This document shows, piece after piece, positions 54,595 through 63,516 of a stretch of DNA of 64,000 nt. Source of the stretch: JAMXLO01 sp963791495 (GTDB lineage Bacteria; Pseudomonadota; Alphaproteobacteria; Acetobacterales; Acetobacteraceae); the NCBI GenBank assembly GCA_963791495.1, contig CAWBST010000002.1, forward strand, positions 62,001 to 126,000. Reading direction: 5' to 3'. A program made the position numbers and the translations under genes. Each line of letters begins with the position of its first letter. Within the stretch, counting starts at the first letter, position 1. The notes below the pieces were generated by a model, which saw only the letters and a list, made by a program, of their open reading frames with translations, made no database searches and was not told where the DNA came from.

Positions 54595-55736
54595 CCGGTA
54601 TAGCCTTCGCCCACGATGTTCGGGATCGCCTTCTGCGCCACGACATTCAGGCCGTAGCCGTCGAGGCCGACGATGGTGCGCCGGCGGTTGGACAGCAACA
54701 CCATGTTCTTCACGCCGAGGTCGAGCAGGATCTGCGCGCCGATGCCGTAGTCGCGCAGCTCTCGCTGCGGCCGTGGTGCACCGGCGGCGAGTTGGCTCAC
54801 GCGTTCGGCCAATGCGGTCTTGCGGTGTTCGCGGATCAGCACAACGACACCGCGGCCTTCGCGGCCGATCATGTGCATCGCGTTGTGTACCGCGATCCAG
54901 TGCGGCCCGCCTGTCATGTCGTCCAGCAGATCGACCGCGTGCATGCGCACCATGACAGGGTCCGAGCCACTCACGTCGCCCTTGATCAGCGCGAGATGCT
55001 CCTGGTACTCGACGATGTTGGCGTACACCACCGCGCGCCAGTCACCGCCGGCCACGTGAGTGAATGTCCCGTCGGCGACACGCTTGACCAGACGCTCCGT
55101 AAGCCGCCGGTATGCGATCAGATCGGCAATCGAACCTAGCTTCAAGTTGTGGCGTTGCGCGAACGCTATCAGGTCCGGCAGCCGCGCCATTGTGCCGTCG
55201 TCGTTCATGATCTCGCAGATCACCGCTGCCGGGTACAGTCCGGCCTTGCGCGCGATATCGACAGACGCCTCGGTGTGGCCGGCGCGCACCAGCGTGCCGC
55301 CCTGGCGCGCCATCAGGGGAAATATGTGTCCAGGCGTGACAATGTCGTCGCGACCGCATTCGGGATTGATCGCCACGGCGATGGTGCGTGCACGGTCGTG
55401 CGCCGAGATGCCGGTGGTGACCCCCTCGCGCGCCTCGATCGAGATGGTGAACGCGGTCTGGTGTCGCGTGCCGTTGTGCGCGCTCATCAGCGGCAGGCCG
55501 AGTTGCTCAACGCGCTGACGGGTCATCGCGAGGCAGACCAAGCCACGCGCGTGGCGCGCCATGAAGTTGACCGCATCGGGCGTGGCGAACTGTGCCGGCA
55601 CCACAAGATCGCCTTCGTTCTCACGGTCCTCGTCGTCGACGAGGATGAACATCCTGCCGTTGCGCGCTTCCTCGATCAGTTCATCGGCGGCTGAAAGATA
55701 CTGTGACAGCTCGACGGTCTTGAGGTTCTTCATCAC
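54591..55736 (-). CDS. ribB: 3,4-dihydroxy-2-butanone 4-phosphate synthase with inactive GTP cyclohydrolase II-like domain (RibBX type)
   Basis: 381 aa. The N-terminal domain (about 10-210) is a complete DHBP synthase: D-D-E-D-R-E-N-E-G-D-L, G-T-R-H-Q-T-A-F-T and G-H-T-E-A-S-V-D-I-A-R. The C-terminal half has the GTP cyclohydrolase II fold but lacks the zinc cysteines (the C-x-S-E ... R-C-D-C-G region reads as A-V-D-L-L-D-D ... N-A-M-H-M-I). It therefore cannot perform the GTP step. This matches the proteobacterial RibBX variant; a separate ribA should exist elsewhere. Confidence 0.93.
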   Translation of the reverse strand: MMKNLKTVELSQYLSAADELIEEARNGRMFILVDDEDRENEGDLVVPAQFATPDAVNFMARHARGLVCLAMTRQRVEQLGLPLMSAHNGTRHQTAFTISIEAREGVTTGISAHDRARTIAVAINPECGRDDIVTPGHIFPLMARQGGTLVRAGHTEASVDIARKAGLYPAAVICEIMNDDGTMARLPDLIAFAQRHNLKLGSIADLIAYRRLTERLVKRVADGTFTHVAGGDWRAVVYANIVEYQEHLALIKGDVSGSDPVMVRMHAVDLLDDMTGGPHWIAVHNAMHMIGREGRGVVVLIREHRKTALAERVSQLAAGAPRPQRELRDYGIGAQILLDLGVKNMVLLSNRRRTIVGLDGYGLNVVAQKAIPNIVGEGYTG

Positions 55737-56332
55737 CGAAACTCCGCCAACCGCGCGACATAGCGGGCCAGCATGTCGATCTCCAGGTTCACCGCATCGC
55801 CGGGGCGGAGCAAGCCGAAGCTGGTCACCGTGGCGGTGTGCGGAATGACGTTCACCCCAAAAGTGTCGTCCGTAACCTCGTTGACCGTCAATGATACCCC
55901 ATCGACCGCGACACTGCCCTTGACCGCGATGAAGCGCGCCAGTTCGGCGGGCACCCGGAATACGAAGCGGGTCGAACCATGTTCAGGCGTGGCCGACAGG
56001 ACCTCACCGACGCTATCGACATGGCCCGAGACGAGGTGGCCGCCGAGTTCGTCCCCAAGCCGAAGCGAACGTTCGAGATTGACACGAGAGCCTGGTTGCC
56101 AGCGTCCCAGCGTGGTCCTGCTCAGTGTCTCGGCGGATGCGTCAGCCGTGAACCAGTCCGGGCCAATTTCGACTGCGGTGAGGCAGCAGCCAGAACAGCC
56201 GATCGAAGCGCCGATCGAAATCGTGGCCGTATCGGGCCAGGGTGCGGCGATCGTCAGGCGCATGTCGGCGCTGCCGCCCAGCGGCGCGATGTCGCGAACG
56301 GAGCCAAGCGCCGTGACGATACCGGTGAACAT
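55733..56332 (-). CDS. ribE: riboflavin synthase alpha chain
   Basis: 199 aa. Dismutates two lumazines to riboflavin. Starts M-F-T-G-I-V as in the family and contains two tandem lumazine-binding barrels (about 1-95 and 96-190). S-I-G-C-S-G-C-C-L-T-V-like and V-A-V-D-G-V-S-L-T-V-N-E-V mark the repeat loops. Overlaps ribBX by 4 bp. Confidence 0.96.
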   Translation of the reverse strand: MFTGIVTALGSVRDIAPLGGSADMRLTIAAPWPDTATISIGASIGCSGCCLTAVEIGPDWFTADASAETLSRTTLGRWQPGSRVNLERSLRLGDELGGHLVSGHVDSVGEVLSATPEHGSTRFVFRVPAELARFIAVKGSVAVDGVSLTVNEVTDDTFGVNVIPHTATVTSFGLLRPGDAVNLEIDMLARYVARLAEFR

Positions 56333-57457
56333 TCAGGACTTCCTGGCAAGTTCGGTCAGCATGTCGTCGCCCAATGGTGTCTCTGCAATGCGCGAGAAAC
56401 GCGGCATGGCGTCGAGGCGCTCGATGCCGAAGGCCTGCACCGCGGGCCAGGCGTCGCCGCCCATCACTGCGGGCGCATGGAACCAGGCAATGTGGTCCAC
56501 CAGATCGGCCCGCAGCAGCGACGCGGCGAGCTGGGCGCCGCCCTCCACCAGAACCCTGGTGAGCCCTGCCGTGCCCAGCGCTGTCAGCGCCGCCACGGGA
56601 TCGATGCCCATCTCGGCGCCGGCCACCTCGATCAGCCTGACACCAAGATCGGCAAAGGCGCGCCTGCGTTCGCGGTCGGCGTCTTGGCGGATCAGCATCC
56701 AGGTTGGTGTCGTCGCCACAGTGACAGCGAGCATGGCCGTGAGTGGCGTGCGCAGATGGCTGTCGGCCACGACGCGCACGAGCGGGTCGGGACGATAGCC
56801 GGGCAGCCGGCAGGTCAATTCCGGATCGTCCGCCAGTACGGTGCCAACCCCGACCATGACCGCGTCGTGCCGGCCGCGCAACGCATGCGCGGCCCGACGC
56901 GCCGCCTCGCCGGTGATCCAGCGGCTCTCGCCCGACCTTGTTGCGATCCTGCCGTCGAGTGTCGAAGCCAGTTTGAGCGTGATCAGCGGGCGGCCCAGGC
57001 GGACCCTGGCGCGGAACCCCGACGCCACGTCATCGGCCTCGCCGCGCAATACGCCCTCGTCCACAGCGATGCCGGCCGCACGCAGTTTGGCGATGCCGGC
57101 GCCATCCACGCGCGGATCGGGATCACGGGTGCCGACCACCACGCGGGCCACACCGGCGGTAGTCAGTGCGTCGGTGCAGGGAGGCGTGCGTCCCCAGTGG
57201 CAGCATGGCTCGAGCGTCACATACACGGTCGCACCGCGTGCGGCGGATCCGGCGATCTCCAGCGCCGCCGGCTCGGCGTGGGGCCGTCCGCCAGGCGCCG
57301 TGACTGCGCGTCCCACCACACGGCCGTCCTTCACCACAACACAGCCCACGGACGGGTTGGGCCAGGTGTTGCCCAGCCCGCGCCGCGCCAGCGCCAGCGC
57401 CGATCGCATGTGGTCGATGTCTTCGGTCGGGGAGGGGGGTCGTGACGGCTCGGCCAT
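56333..57457 (-). CDS. ribD: bifunctional riboflavin biosynthesis deaminase/reductase RibD
   Basis: 374 aa. The deaminase domain (1-150) has zinc ligands His60 (H-A-E62), Cys85 (P-C-C-H) and Cys94 (T-P-P-C). The reductase domain (160-374) has L-K-L-A-S-T-L-D-G-R-I-A and V-L-V-E-G-G-A-Q-L-A. It performs the second and third steps of riboflavin synthesis. The stop directly abuts the ribE start. Confidence 0.97.
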   Translation of the reverse strand: MAEPSRPPSPTEDIDHMRSALALARRGLGNTWPNPSVGCVVVKDGRVVGRAVTAPGGRPHAEPAALEIAGSAARGATVYVTLEPCCHWGRTPPCTDALTTAGVARVVVGTRDPDPRVDGAGIAKLRAAGIAVDEGVLRGEADDVASGFRARVRLGRPLITLKLASTLDGRIATRSGESRWITGEAARRAAHALRGRHDAVMVGVGTVLADDPELTCRLPGYRPDPLVRVVADSHLRTPLTAMLAVTVATTPTWMLIRQDADRERRRAFADLGVRLIEVAGAEMGIDPVAALTALGTAGLTRVLVEGGAQLAASLLRADLVDHIAWFHAPAVMGGDAWPAVQAFGIERLDAMPRFSRIAETPLGDDMLTELARKS

Positions 57458-57465
57458 GATCTGGA

Positions 57466-57921
57466 CTAGGTGGCCTCACCCAGAGAACCAATAAAGTCTT
57501 CGAAGTCTTTGGCTTCACGGAAATTCCGATAGACGCTGGCGAAGCGGACATAGGCGACCGAGTCCAGCTCCTTCAGAGTGTCCATCACCAGTTCGCCGAT
57601 CTGTTTCGACGGGATGTCGCTCTCACCGGAAGACTCAAGCTGGCGGACGATGCTGTTGACGATGCGTTCGATCCGCTCCTCGTGGATCGGCCGCTTGCGG
57701 AGTGCGATGCGGATCGAGCGCGCCAGCTTGTCGCGGTCGAACGGTACGCGCCTTCCGTCCGACTTCACCACGGTCAGTTCGCGCAACTGGGTGCGCTCGA
57801 TCGTGGTGAAGCGCTGCCCGCAGTTGGCGCAGAAGCGTCGCCTCCGGATCGCGCCGCCGTCCTCGGAGGGACGCGAGTCCTTCACCTGCGTATCCTCGTG
57901 GCCGCAGAAGGGGCAGCGCAT
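57466..57921 (-). CDS. nrdR: transcriptional repressor NrdR
   Basis: 151 aa. A zinc ribbon (C3-P-F-C6 ... C31-A-N-C34) binds NrdR boxes, and the ATP-cone (about 49-139) senses ATP/dATP. It represses ribonucleotide reductase genes. The sequence K-D-S-R-P-S-E-D-G-G-A-I-R-R-R-R-F is near invariant in the family. It lies between glyA (6-bp gap) and ribD (8-bp gap). Confidence 0.97.
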   Translation of the reverse strand: MRCPFCGHEDTQVKDSRPSEDGGAIRRRRFCANCGQRFTTIERTQLRELTVVKSDGRRVPFDRDKLARSIRIALRKRPIHEERIERIVNSIVRQLESSGESDIPSKQIGELVMDTLKELDSVAYVRFASVYRNFREAKDFEDFIGSLGEAT

Positions 57922-57927
57922 TGCCGG

Positions 57928-59232
57928 CTACCTCGCGCGATACATCGGAAAGCGGGCGCACAGCGTCTGCACGCGTTGCCCAACCGCGGCCTCGGCGCCG
58001 TCGTTCGCGCCGTCGTTGGAGCGGGACAGGCCTTCCAGCACCTCGTCGATCATCATGCCGATCTCGCGAAACTCTTCGGGGCCGAAGCCGCGCGTGGTGG
58101 CGGCAGGGGAGCCGAGCCGGATGCCGGACGTCACCGCCGGCCGTTCCGGATCGAACGGGATGGCGTTCTTGTTGGCGGTGATGCGGGCGCGCTCCAGGCT
58201 CGCCTCGGCCGCCTTGCCAGTGACGCGCTTGGGCCGGAGGTCGACCAGCATCAGGTGGCAGTCGGTGCCGCCGGTGACGATGGCGAGGCCCCGTTCAATC
58301 AGCGTCTCAGCCAGCACCTTGGCGTTCTCCACTACTGCCTTCTGATAGCTGCGGAACTCGGGGCGAAGCGCCTCGCCGAACGCAACAGCCTTGGCGGCGA
58401 TCACGTGCATCAATGGCCCGCCCTGTAGCCCGGGGAACACCGCCGAATTGATTTTGCGGCCGATCTCCGCATCGTTCGCCAGGATCATGCCACCGCGTGG
58501 CCCGCGCAGTGTCTTGTGCGTCGTGGTGGTGACGACATGGGCGTGCGGCAATGGGCTCGGGAACAGGTCGGCAGCGACGAGGCCGGCGAAATGCGCCATG
58601 TCCACCATGAAGTAGGCTCCAACCTCATCTGCCACGCGGCGCATCCGCGGATAGTCGATGAAGCGCGGATAGGCGGAACCGCCGGCGATAATCAGCTTCG
58701 GCTTTTCCGCGCGCGCCAGCTTTTCCAACTCCTCGTAGTCGAGCATTCCATCGTCCCGCCGCACGCCGTACTGGACGGCGCGGAACCACTTGCCGGACAG
58801 GTTGGGCGGCGCGCCATGGGTCAGATGCCCGCCGGCCGCGAGGCTCATGCCCAAAATCGTGTCGCCCGGCCGCAGCAGCGCCAGGAATACCGCCTGGTTC
58901 GCCTGCGCGCCGGAGTGCGGCTGCACGTTGGCGAATTCGCAGGCGAATAGTCTTTTTGCCCGGTCGATCGCGAGCGTCTCTGCCTCGTCGACATGCACGC
59001 AGCCGCCGTAATAGCGCCGGCCCGGGTAGCCCTCGGCGTATTTGTTGGTCAGCACGGAGCCTTGTGCCTCCAGCACCGCGGCGGAGACCGCATTCTCGCT
59101 GGCGATCAGCTCGATACCGTCCTGCTGGCGGATCAGCTCGGCGCTGAGGACCGCGGCAAGCTCCGGATCGGTCTCGGCAAGCGGGGCGCCGAAGAACCGT
59201 TGCAGGCTGGCGGCGGGACGCTGTTCGTTCAT
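57928..59232 (-). CDS. glyA: serine hydroxymethyltransferase
   Basis: 434-aa PLP enzyme that interconverts serine and glycine with tetrahydrofolate. Lys240 in T-T-T-T-H-K-T-L-R-G-P-R-G-G binds PLP. E-L-I-A-S-E-N, K-Y-A-E-G-Y-P-G-x-R-Y-Y-G and D-M-A-H-F-A-G-L are all present. ATG 59232 is chosen by homology length; a longer frame adds 29 unrelated residues. First gene of the glyA-nrdR-rib-nusB transcript; a TTGTCC ... TACAGG-like promoter lies about 30-60 bp upstream. No riboswitch is evident. Confidence 0.97.
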   Translation of the reverse strand: MNEQRPAASLQRFFGAPLAETDPELAAVLSAELIRQQDGIELIASENAVSAAVLEAQGSVLTNKYAEGYPGRRYYGGCVHVDEAETLAIDRAKRLFACEFANVQPHSGAQANQAVFLALLRPGDTILGMSLAAGGHLTHGAPPNLSGKWFRAVQYGVRRDDGMLDYEELEKLARAEKPKLIIAGGSAYPRFIDYPRMRRVADEVGAYFMVDMAHFAGLVAADLFPSPLPHAHVVTTTTHKTLRGPRGGMILANDAEIGRKINSAVFPGLQGGPLMHVIAAKAVAFGEALRPEFRSYQKAVVENAKVLAETLIERGLAIVTGGTDCHLMLVDLRPKRVTGKAAEASLERARITANKNAIPFDPERPAVTSGIRLGSPAATTRGFGPEEFREIGMMIDEVLEGLSRSNDGANDGAEAAVGQRVQTLCARFPMYRAR

Positions 59233-59357
59233 GACACAAGCCCACGGGCTAACAATGGTTGACCTGTAGCATGTGGTCAGTGACGGACAAACGCCTTGGG
59301 TGCAGAGCAGACCGGTCATTCACCCGGCATTAGCGGTCTTGCCCCAGGCTGCGCGCC

Positions 59358-59711
59358 ATGGTCCAAGCCTACCGACGCGGCGTCGATGCCGAAGCGGCCG
59401 TATGTCGCGCTTTGGAGGGCGATGGCTGGAGCGTGCTCGCGCGGCGCTTGCGCACCGAGGCCGGTGAGATCGATGTGGTTGCTGCGAAGCCTGAGTTGTT
59501 GGCGATCATCGAGGTGAAGGCACGGGCTACCCTGGCCGACGCGGCGATGGCACTCGGTGCGCGTCAGCGTGCACGACTGCTGGCGGCAGCCGAGATCGTG
59601 CTAGCTGAACATCCCGAATGGGCGAGGGCCGGGATGCGTTTCGACCTGATGGTGGTCGATGCGGCCGGCACCGTCCGGCGAATCGCAGACGCCTTTCGGC
59701 GGGAAAACTAA
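59358..59711 (+). CDS. yraN: YraN/UPF0102 nuclease-fold protein
   Basis: 117 aa. A small restriction-endonuclease-like fold: G-x-x-A-E near residue 8-12, G-E37-I-D39-V-V-A and I-E52-V-K54-A-R give the E-x-D ... E-x-K metal site. The family is widely conserved; members are suspected in DNA repair or recombination. It is divergent from glyA by 125 bp and followed by a REP-like element. Confidence 0.93.
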   Translation: MVQAYRRGVDAEAAVCRALEGDGWSVLARRLRTEAGEIDVVAAKPELLAIIEVKARATLADAAMALGARQRARLLAAAEIVLAEHPEWARAGMRFDLMVVDAAGTVRRIADAFRREN

Positions 59712-59727
59712 GGCGCCGCAGGGGTCG

Positions 59728-59778
59728 CACCCTCACCCGGCGCTTCGCGCCGACCTCTCCCGCGGCGCGGGAGAGGCG
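59728..59778. repeat. REP-like intergenic palindrome, family A
   Basis: CACCCTCACCCGGCGCTTCG ... GACCTCTCCCGC-GGC-GCGGGAGAGG, an inverted copy of the 4814 element. It lies between yraN and the comM fragment. Confidence 0.85.
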
Positions 59779-59789
59779 AACCGGCATCT

Positions 59790-60183
59790 TCACCACTTCC
59801 GTCCTGGCATTCGGTGGCGAAACGCCAGCGCCTCGGCAACATGCGGCCGCTGCACAACCGTCGCACCTGCCAGATCGGCGATCGTGCAGCCGACCCGAAG
59901 CACCCGTGTAATACCCCTGTGGTGACAGGCGCAGTCTCTCCATCGCCTGCTCCGCGAGCGCGTACGCGTCGGCGGCCATTTCCACATCGCGGCTATCGGC
60001 CTCGGCGTTGCTGGCCGGCCCATCTTCGCCGTAACGCGTCCGCTGCGCCGCCCGCGCCCGCGCCACCACCACGGTGAGGTCGATGCGGTCCAGCATCGGG
60101 CCGCTGATCCGGGTCCGGAAACCCTCCGCACAGCGTGGTGCCCGGCCGCATTCGCGCGATGCGTCGCTGAGATAGCCGCAGAG
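59790..60183 (-). pseudogene. comM 3'-end fragment, decayed duplicate
   Basis: Leftward DNA matching codons for C-G-Y-L-S-D-A-S-R-E-C-G-R ... to G-R-K-W and a stop, the last 140 or so residues of the intact comM at 61276. An extra base at S-P-Q-G-Y|T-R shifts the frame. About 75 nt encoding V-Q-P-A-S-A-A-E-L-S-R-A-P-A-G ... is absent. No start. Same orientation as comM and 1.1 kb away, so a tandem partial duplication that has since diverged. Confidence 0.88.
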
Positions 60184-60257
60184 CAACTATAAGTGTTCCG
60201 GAGTTGCGACGCAGCCTCGCCTTATGGCAGGTCTCGGCGGAGGATCCGGAGTGTGCC

Positions 60258-61187
60258 GTGGCCGGTGAAAACGTGTTCATTGTCGAGGACGATCCGACCA
60301 GCCGTGCGAACGTGCAACGCCTGCGTGTGTCATAGGGGTACGTGGTCACAGTCGCCGCGAGCACTGAAGACGCGCACCGGCTCTTAGAGGGTGGTGCGAG
60401 GATCGACATCCTGATCGCAGCGGGGAATGCGCCGGGTTTCGATGTCGAATTCGCGGAGAACGTCGAATCGCGTGGTATCACAAAGCGCATAATCATTCTG
60501 ACTGCCGAACCCGATCATCTGGTCGGGTTTCACCGGAACCAGATGCTGGCCAAGCCCTTCAAAGACTATGAGTTGCTTGGGATGGTGGATCGGTACCTGC
60601 GGGACGACTTCCTGCCCCCGATGGAATCGCGATCCGTTCAACAGGATCAGACAGTGGAAGCGAGAGGTGTGGTCAGTGGGGCCAGCGCCATCGTGGGTGT
60701 GGGAAATGTCGCGGTGAACGCCGACATTGTCGGCCCGTCGCACCGCCTGTTAGAAGCGATGCTGCGTCCGGCCTGGCCGCAGGAGAAGGCGGACTTCCTG
60801 CAGGTGCTGCGCGAGGGGAAAGCCCTCTACGACGAACTCCACGGCATATTCGGGCTGGAGACAATCAAAGATACGGGGGACAATCGCGCCGGCGATCGCG
60901 CGGATTTTCGGGAACAGGTCGAAGCCAACCGAGACTTGATGGCATCAACTGCTGAGGTGATGGAGGCCGGATTGGCGCAAGAGGCGCCTGATGGTCGGAC
61001 AATTCGGATGGGCGAGAAGGCGTTCAGAGTGTTGCGCGAGGGCGCCAAGGCGATGGGGAAGTTATTCGCGGAGGGATATTTTCGGGAACTTGGCCGAGAA
61101 GCAGCGACCCGCGTACCGTCGCTGCTGGCGCAGATTCAGGAAAAGATGCATCATCTGCATCAGCTCATCGCAAGTTGGATCAATTAG
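60258..61187 (+). pseudogene. response-regulator-like gene interrupted by an in-frame TAG
   Basis: GTG 60258 begins E-N-V-F-I-V-E-D-D-P-T-S-R, a receiver start with the acidic pair. TAG at 60333-60335 interrupts it after 25 codons, and the same frame continues G-Y-V-V-T-V-A-A-S ... L-T-A-E and M-L-A-K-P-F-K-D, the Thr and Lys positions of receivers. The phospho-acceptor Asp is missing (I-D-I-L-I-A-A-G-N-A-P-G). The C-terminal 170 residues are helical with no known domain (E-K-M-H-H-L-H-Q-L-I end). A restart at GTG 60342 would give 281 residues. Flanked by comM and its fragment. Confidence 0.75.
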
Positions 61188-61275
61188 CGTCCGGTTCGAT
61201 ACTCATCCCTTGACTTCGATGTCGCAGCTTAGATCCGTCGCCTTGCTAACCCGTGAGGGCAGAAGAAATATAGGG

Positions 61276-62766
61276 CTAGAACTTCCGTCCCGGCATTCGG
61301 TGGCGAAACGCCAGAGCTTCGGCAACATGCGGCCGCTGAACAATCGTCGCACCGGCCAGATCGGCGATCGTGCGGCCGACCCTCAGCACCCGTGTATACC
61401 CCCGTGGTGACAGGCGCAGTTTCTCCATCGCCTGCTCCGCGAGCGCGTGCGCGTCAGCCGTCATTTCCACATCGCGGCTGTCGGCCTCGGCATTGCTGGT
61501 CGGTCCATCATCGCCGTAACGCGTCCGTTGTGAGGCCCGCGCCCTCGCCACCCTTGCCGCGACCGCGGCGCTCGGTTCCCCTGCCGGGGCGCGCGACAGC
61601 TCGGCGGCGGAAGCAGGCTGGACCTCCACTGTGAGGTCGATGCGGTCCAACATCGGACCGCTGATCCGGTTCTGATAATCCTCGGCACAGCGCGGTGCCC
61701 GGCCGCATTCGCGTGATGCGTCGCTCAGGTAGCCGCAACGGCACGGGTTCATGGCCGCGACCAACTGAAAGCGCGCCGGATAGGTGATGTGCGCCGCCGC
61801 ACGGGCCACCGTGGTGCGGCCGGTCTCCATCGGCTGGCGCAGCAATTCCAGCGTCTGCTTGGGAAATTCCGGCAGTTCGTCCAGGAACAGCACGCCCCGA
61901 TGCGCCAGGCTGATCTCGCCCGGCTTTGCCCGCTGCCCGCCACCGGTCAACGCCGCCTGCGATGCCGAATGGTGCGGCTCGCGGAACGGCGGACGCATCA
62001 CCAGCCGGCCACCATCCAGCATGCCCGCGACGCTGTGGATCATGCTGACCTCCAGCGCCTCCTTGGGAGGCAGGTCCGGCAACAGGCCGGGCAACCGTGC
62101 CGCCAGCATCGACTTACCGGAGCCGGGCGGGCCGATCATCAGCAGGTTGTGGCCGCCGGCGGCAGCAATCTCCACCGCGCGCTTCGCCGTCTCCATGCCC
62201 TTCACGTCGGCGAGGTCGGGGGCGCGGGCGGCTTCCGCTACTCCGGCCGTCTCCGGTGGGGTCAGCACCTGGGTGCCGCGGAAATGATTGATCAGCGACA
62301 GCAGGTCGGCCGCCGCCAATACCTCAATGCGCCCTGCCCAGGCCGCCTCGCCGCCCTGGCTCGCCGGACAGATCAGCCCGAGGTCCAACGTCGAGGCGCC
62401 GATCGCCGCCGGCAGCACACCGGCGACCGCATTCAGCGTCCCATCCAGCGATAGCTCCCCAAGCGCCGCGTAGCCATAGAGGTCCTCGCGCGGCACCACC
62501 TCCATTGCCGCGAGCACCGCGAGCGTGATCGGGAGGTCGAAGTGGCTGCCCTCCTTCAGGAGGTCTGCCGGTGCCAGGTTGATCAGCACGCGGCGCGGCG
62601 GCAGAGCGAGGCCGATGGCGGTGAGCGCCGCGCGCATTCTCTCCCGTGCCTCGCCGACCGCCTTGTCCGGCAGGCCGACCAGCAGCAGGGCCGGTGTGCC
62701 GCCCGAGATCTGCACCTGGACCTCCACCGGCACCGCCTCGATGCCGGAGAAGGCGAACGTGCGCAC
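61276..62766 (-). CDS. comM: ComM/YifB-family Mg-chelatase-like AAA+ ATPase
   Basis: 496 aa. A Lon-like N-domain (1-165), the AAA+ module with Walker A G-P-P-G-S-G-K-S (212-219), L-F-L-D-E-L-P-E-F (Walker B) and a C-terminal C-R-C-G-Y-L zinc/Mg-chelatase segment. ComM is a branch-migration helicase that helps integrate transforming DNA. It starts at GTG 62766. No other competence gene is visible in the window. Confidence 0.95.
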   Translation of the reverse strand: MRTFAFSGIEAVPVEVQVQISGGTPALLLVGLPDKAVGEARERMRAALTAIGLALPPRRVLINLAPADLLKEGSHFDLPITLAVLAAMEVVPREDLYGYAALGELSLDGTLNAVAGVLPAAIGASTLDLGLICPASQGGEAAWAGRIEVLAAADLLSLINHFRGTQVLTPPETAGVAEAARAPDLADVKGMETAKRAVEIAAAGGHNLLMIGPPGSGKSMLAARLPGLLPDLPPKEALEVSMIHSVAGMLDGGRLVMRPPFREPHHSASQAALTGGGQRAKPGEISLAHRGVLFLDELPEFPKQTLELLRQPMETGRTTVARAAAHITYPARFQLVAAMNPCRCGYLSDASRECGRAPRCAEDYQNRISGPMLDRIDLTVEVQPASAAELSRAPAGEPSAAVAARVARARASQRTRYGDDGPTSNAEADSRDVEMTADAHALAEQAMEKLRLSPRGYTRVLRVGRTIADLAGATIVQRPHVAEALAFRHRMPGRKF

Positions 62767-62900
62767 CCGGGCGATCGTGGCGGCGGAAAGCAGGGCGGTC
62801 AGGGCTTGTCGGCCTGAGCAGTTGCGGGAGTGTCGTGTCTACCGGAGGATGATGAACGCAATGGTAAAGGGGACCTCGCCGGGTCTCTCGGAAAGCCTAT

Positions 62901-63452
62901 GTGATGGTGATGCGCGCCACTCTCGTCGTTGCCCTTTCGCTGCTTGCCGGGCTCACCTGCACCGCGGAGGCGGCGCAGCGTCGGGTCCGGCTTGGTCCGC
63001 CGGAGAGCGCAGTCGCTTTCCGCGCCTACGGGCTCGGACTTGTGCCGATCGACGCCAACTTCACCAGCTTCGACGGCTGGCTCACCTACGATCCCGACGA
63101 CAGGGCGTCGTGCCGGGTGGATCTTCGCGTCCAGGTCGCCAGCCTCGCCGCCGCGGATTCGTCGCTTCGCGACAGAATTGTAGGACCAGACTTCATGGAT
63201 TCCGCCGCCTATCCGATGCTCACCTACGCCGGAACGTGCGAGGCGAGCGGTCTCGGCGGAACTCTCGCCATGCACGGGGTAGCCCGGCCGTTTGAGCTGT
63301 CGCTGGACTGGAACCGGGACGGTGTCGTTGCGGAAGGCCGGCTGGTTCGCGCGGAGTGGGGCATGACGGCGATGCCGGCCCTGGGCGGTCGCACCGTCCG
63401 CATCCGGGTCGCGGTGCCGCTGCCTGCGACATCACAGAATGCAGAGAAGTGA
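62901..63452 (+). CDS. YceI-family periplasmic lipid-binding-fold protein
   Basis: 183 aa. Three start codons (62901, 62904, 62910) lie in a row; all lead into a signal peptide L-V-V-A-L-S-L-L-A-G-L-T-C-T-A-E-A-A. The mature chain has the YceI barrel: S-A-V-A-F-R-A-Y, F-T-S-F-D-G-W-L-T-Y-D-P-D, D-S-S-L-R-D-R-I-V-G-P-D-F-M-D-S-A-A-Y-P and L-A-M-H-G-V-A-R-P-F. The family binds polyisoprenoids such as ubiquinone. Role here unknown. Confidence 0.87.
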   Translation: MMVMRATLVVALSLLAGLTCTAEAAQRRVRLGPPESAVAFRAYGLGLVPIDANFTSFDGWLTYDPDDRASCRVDLRVQVASLAAADSSLRDRIVGPDFMDSAAYPMLTYAGTCEASGLGGTLAMHGVARPFELSLDWNRDGVVAEGRLVRAEWGMTAMPALGGRTVRIRVAVPLPATSQNAEK

Positions 63453-63516
63453 CGGGTCAGGCGCTTGATCCTTTGGGGGCGGCGTACCAATTCATTCGCA
63501 TACAAACGAAATTGCC

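Noticed and set aside
55979..57445. Rightward 488-codon frame opposite ribE/ribD
   Set aside because: Antisense shadow of two motif-complete riboflavin genes.
60333..60335. TAG in the receiver gene as pyrrolysine
   Set aside because: No pyl genes or Pyl-type context are visible; nonsense decay is simpler.
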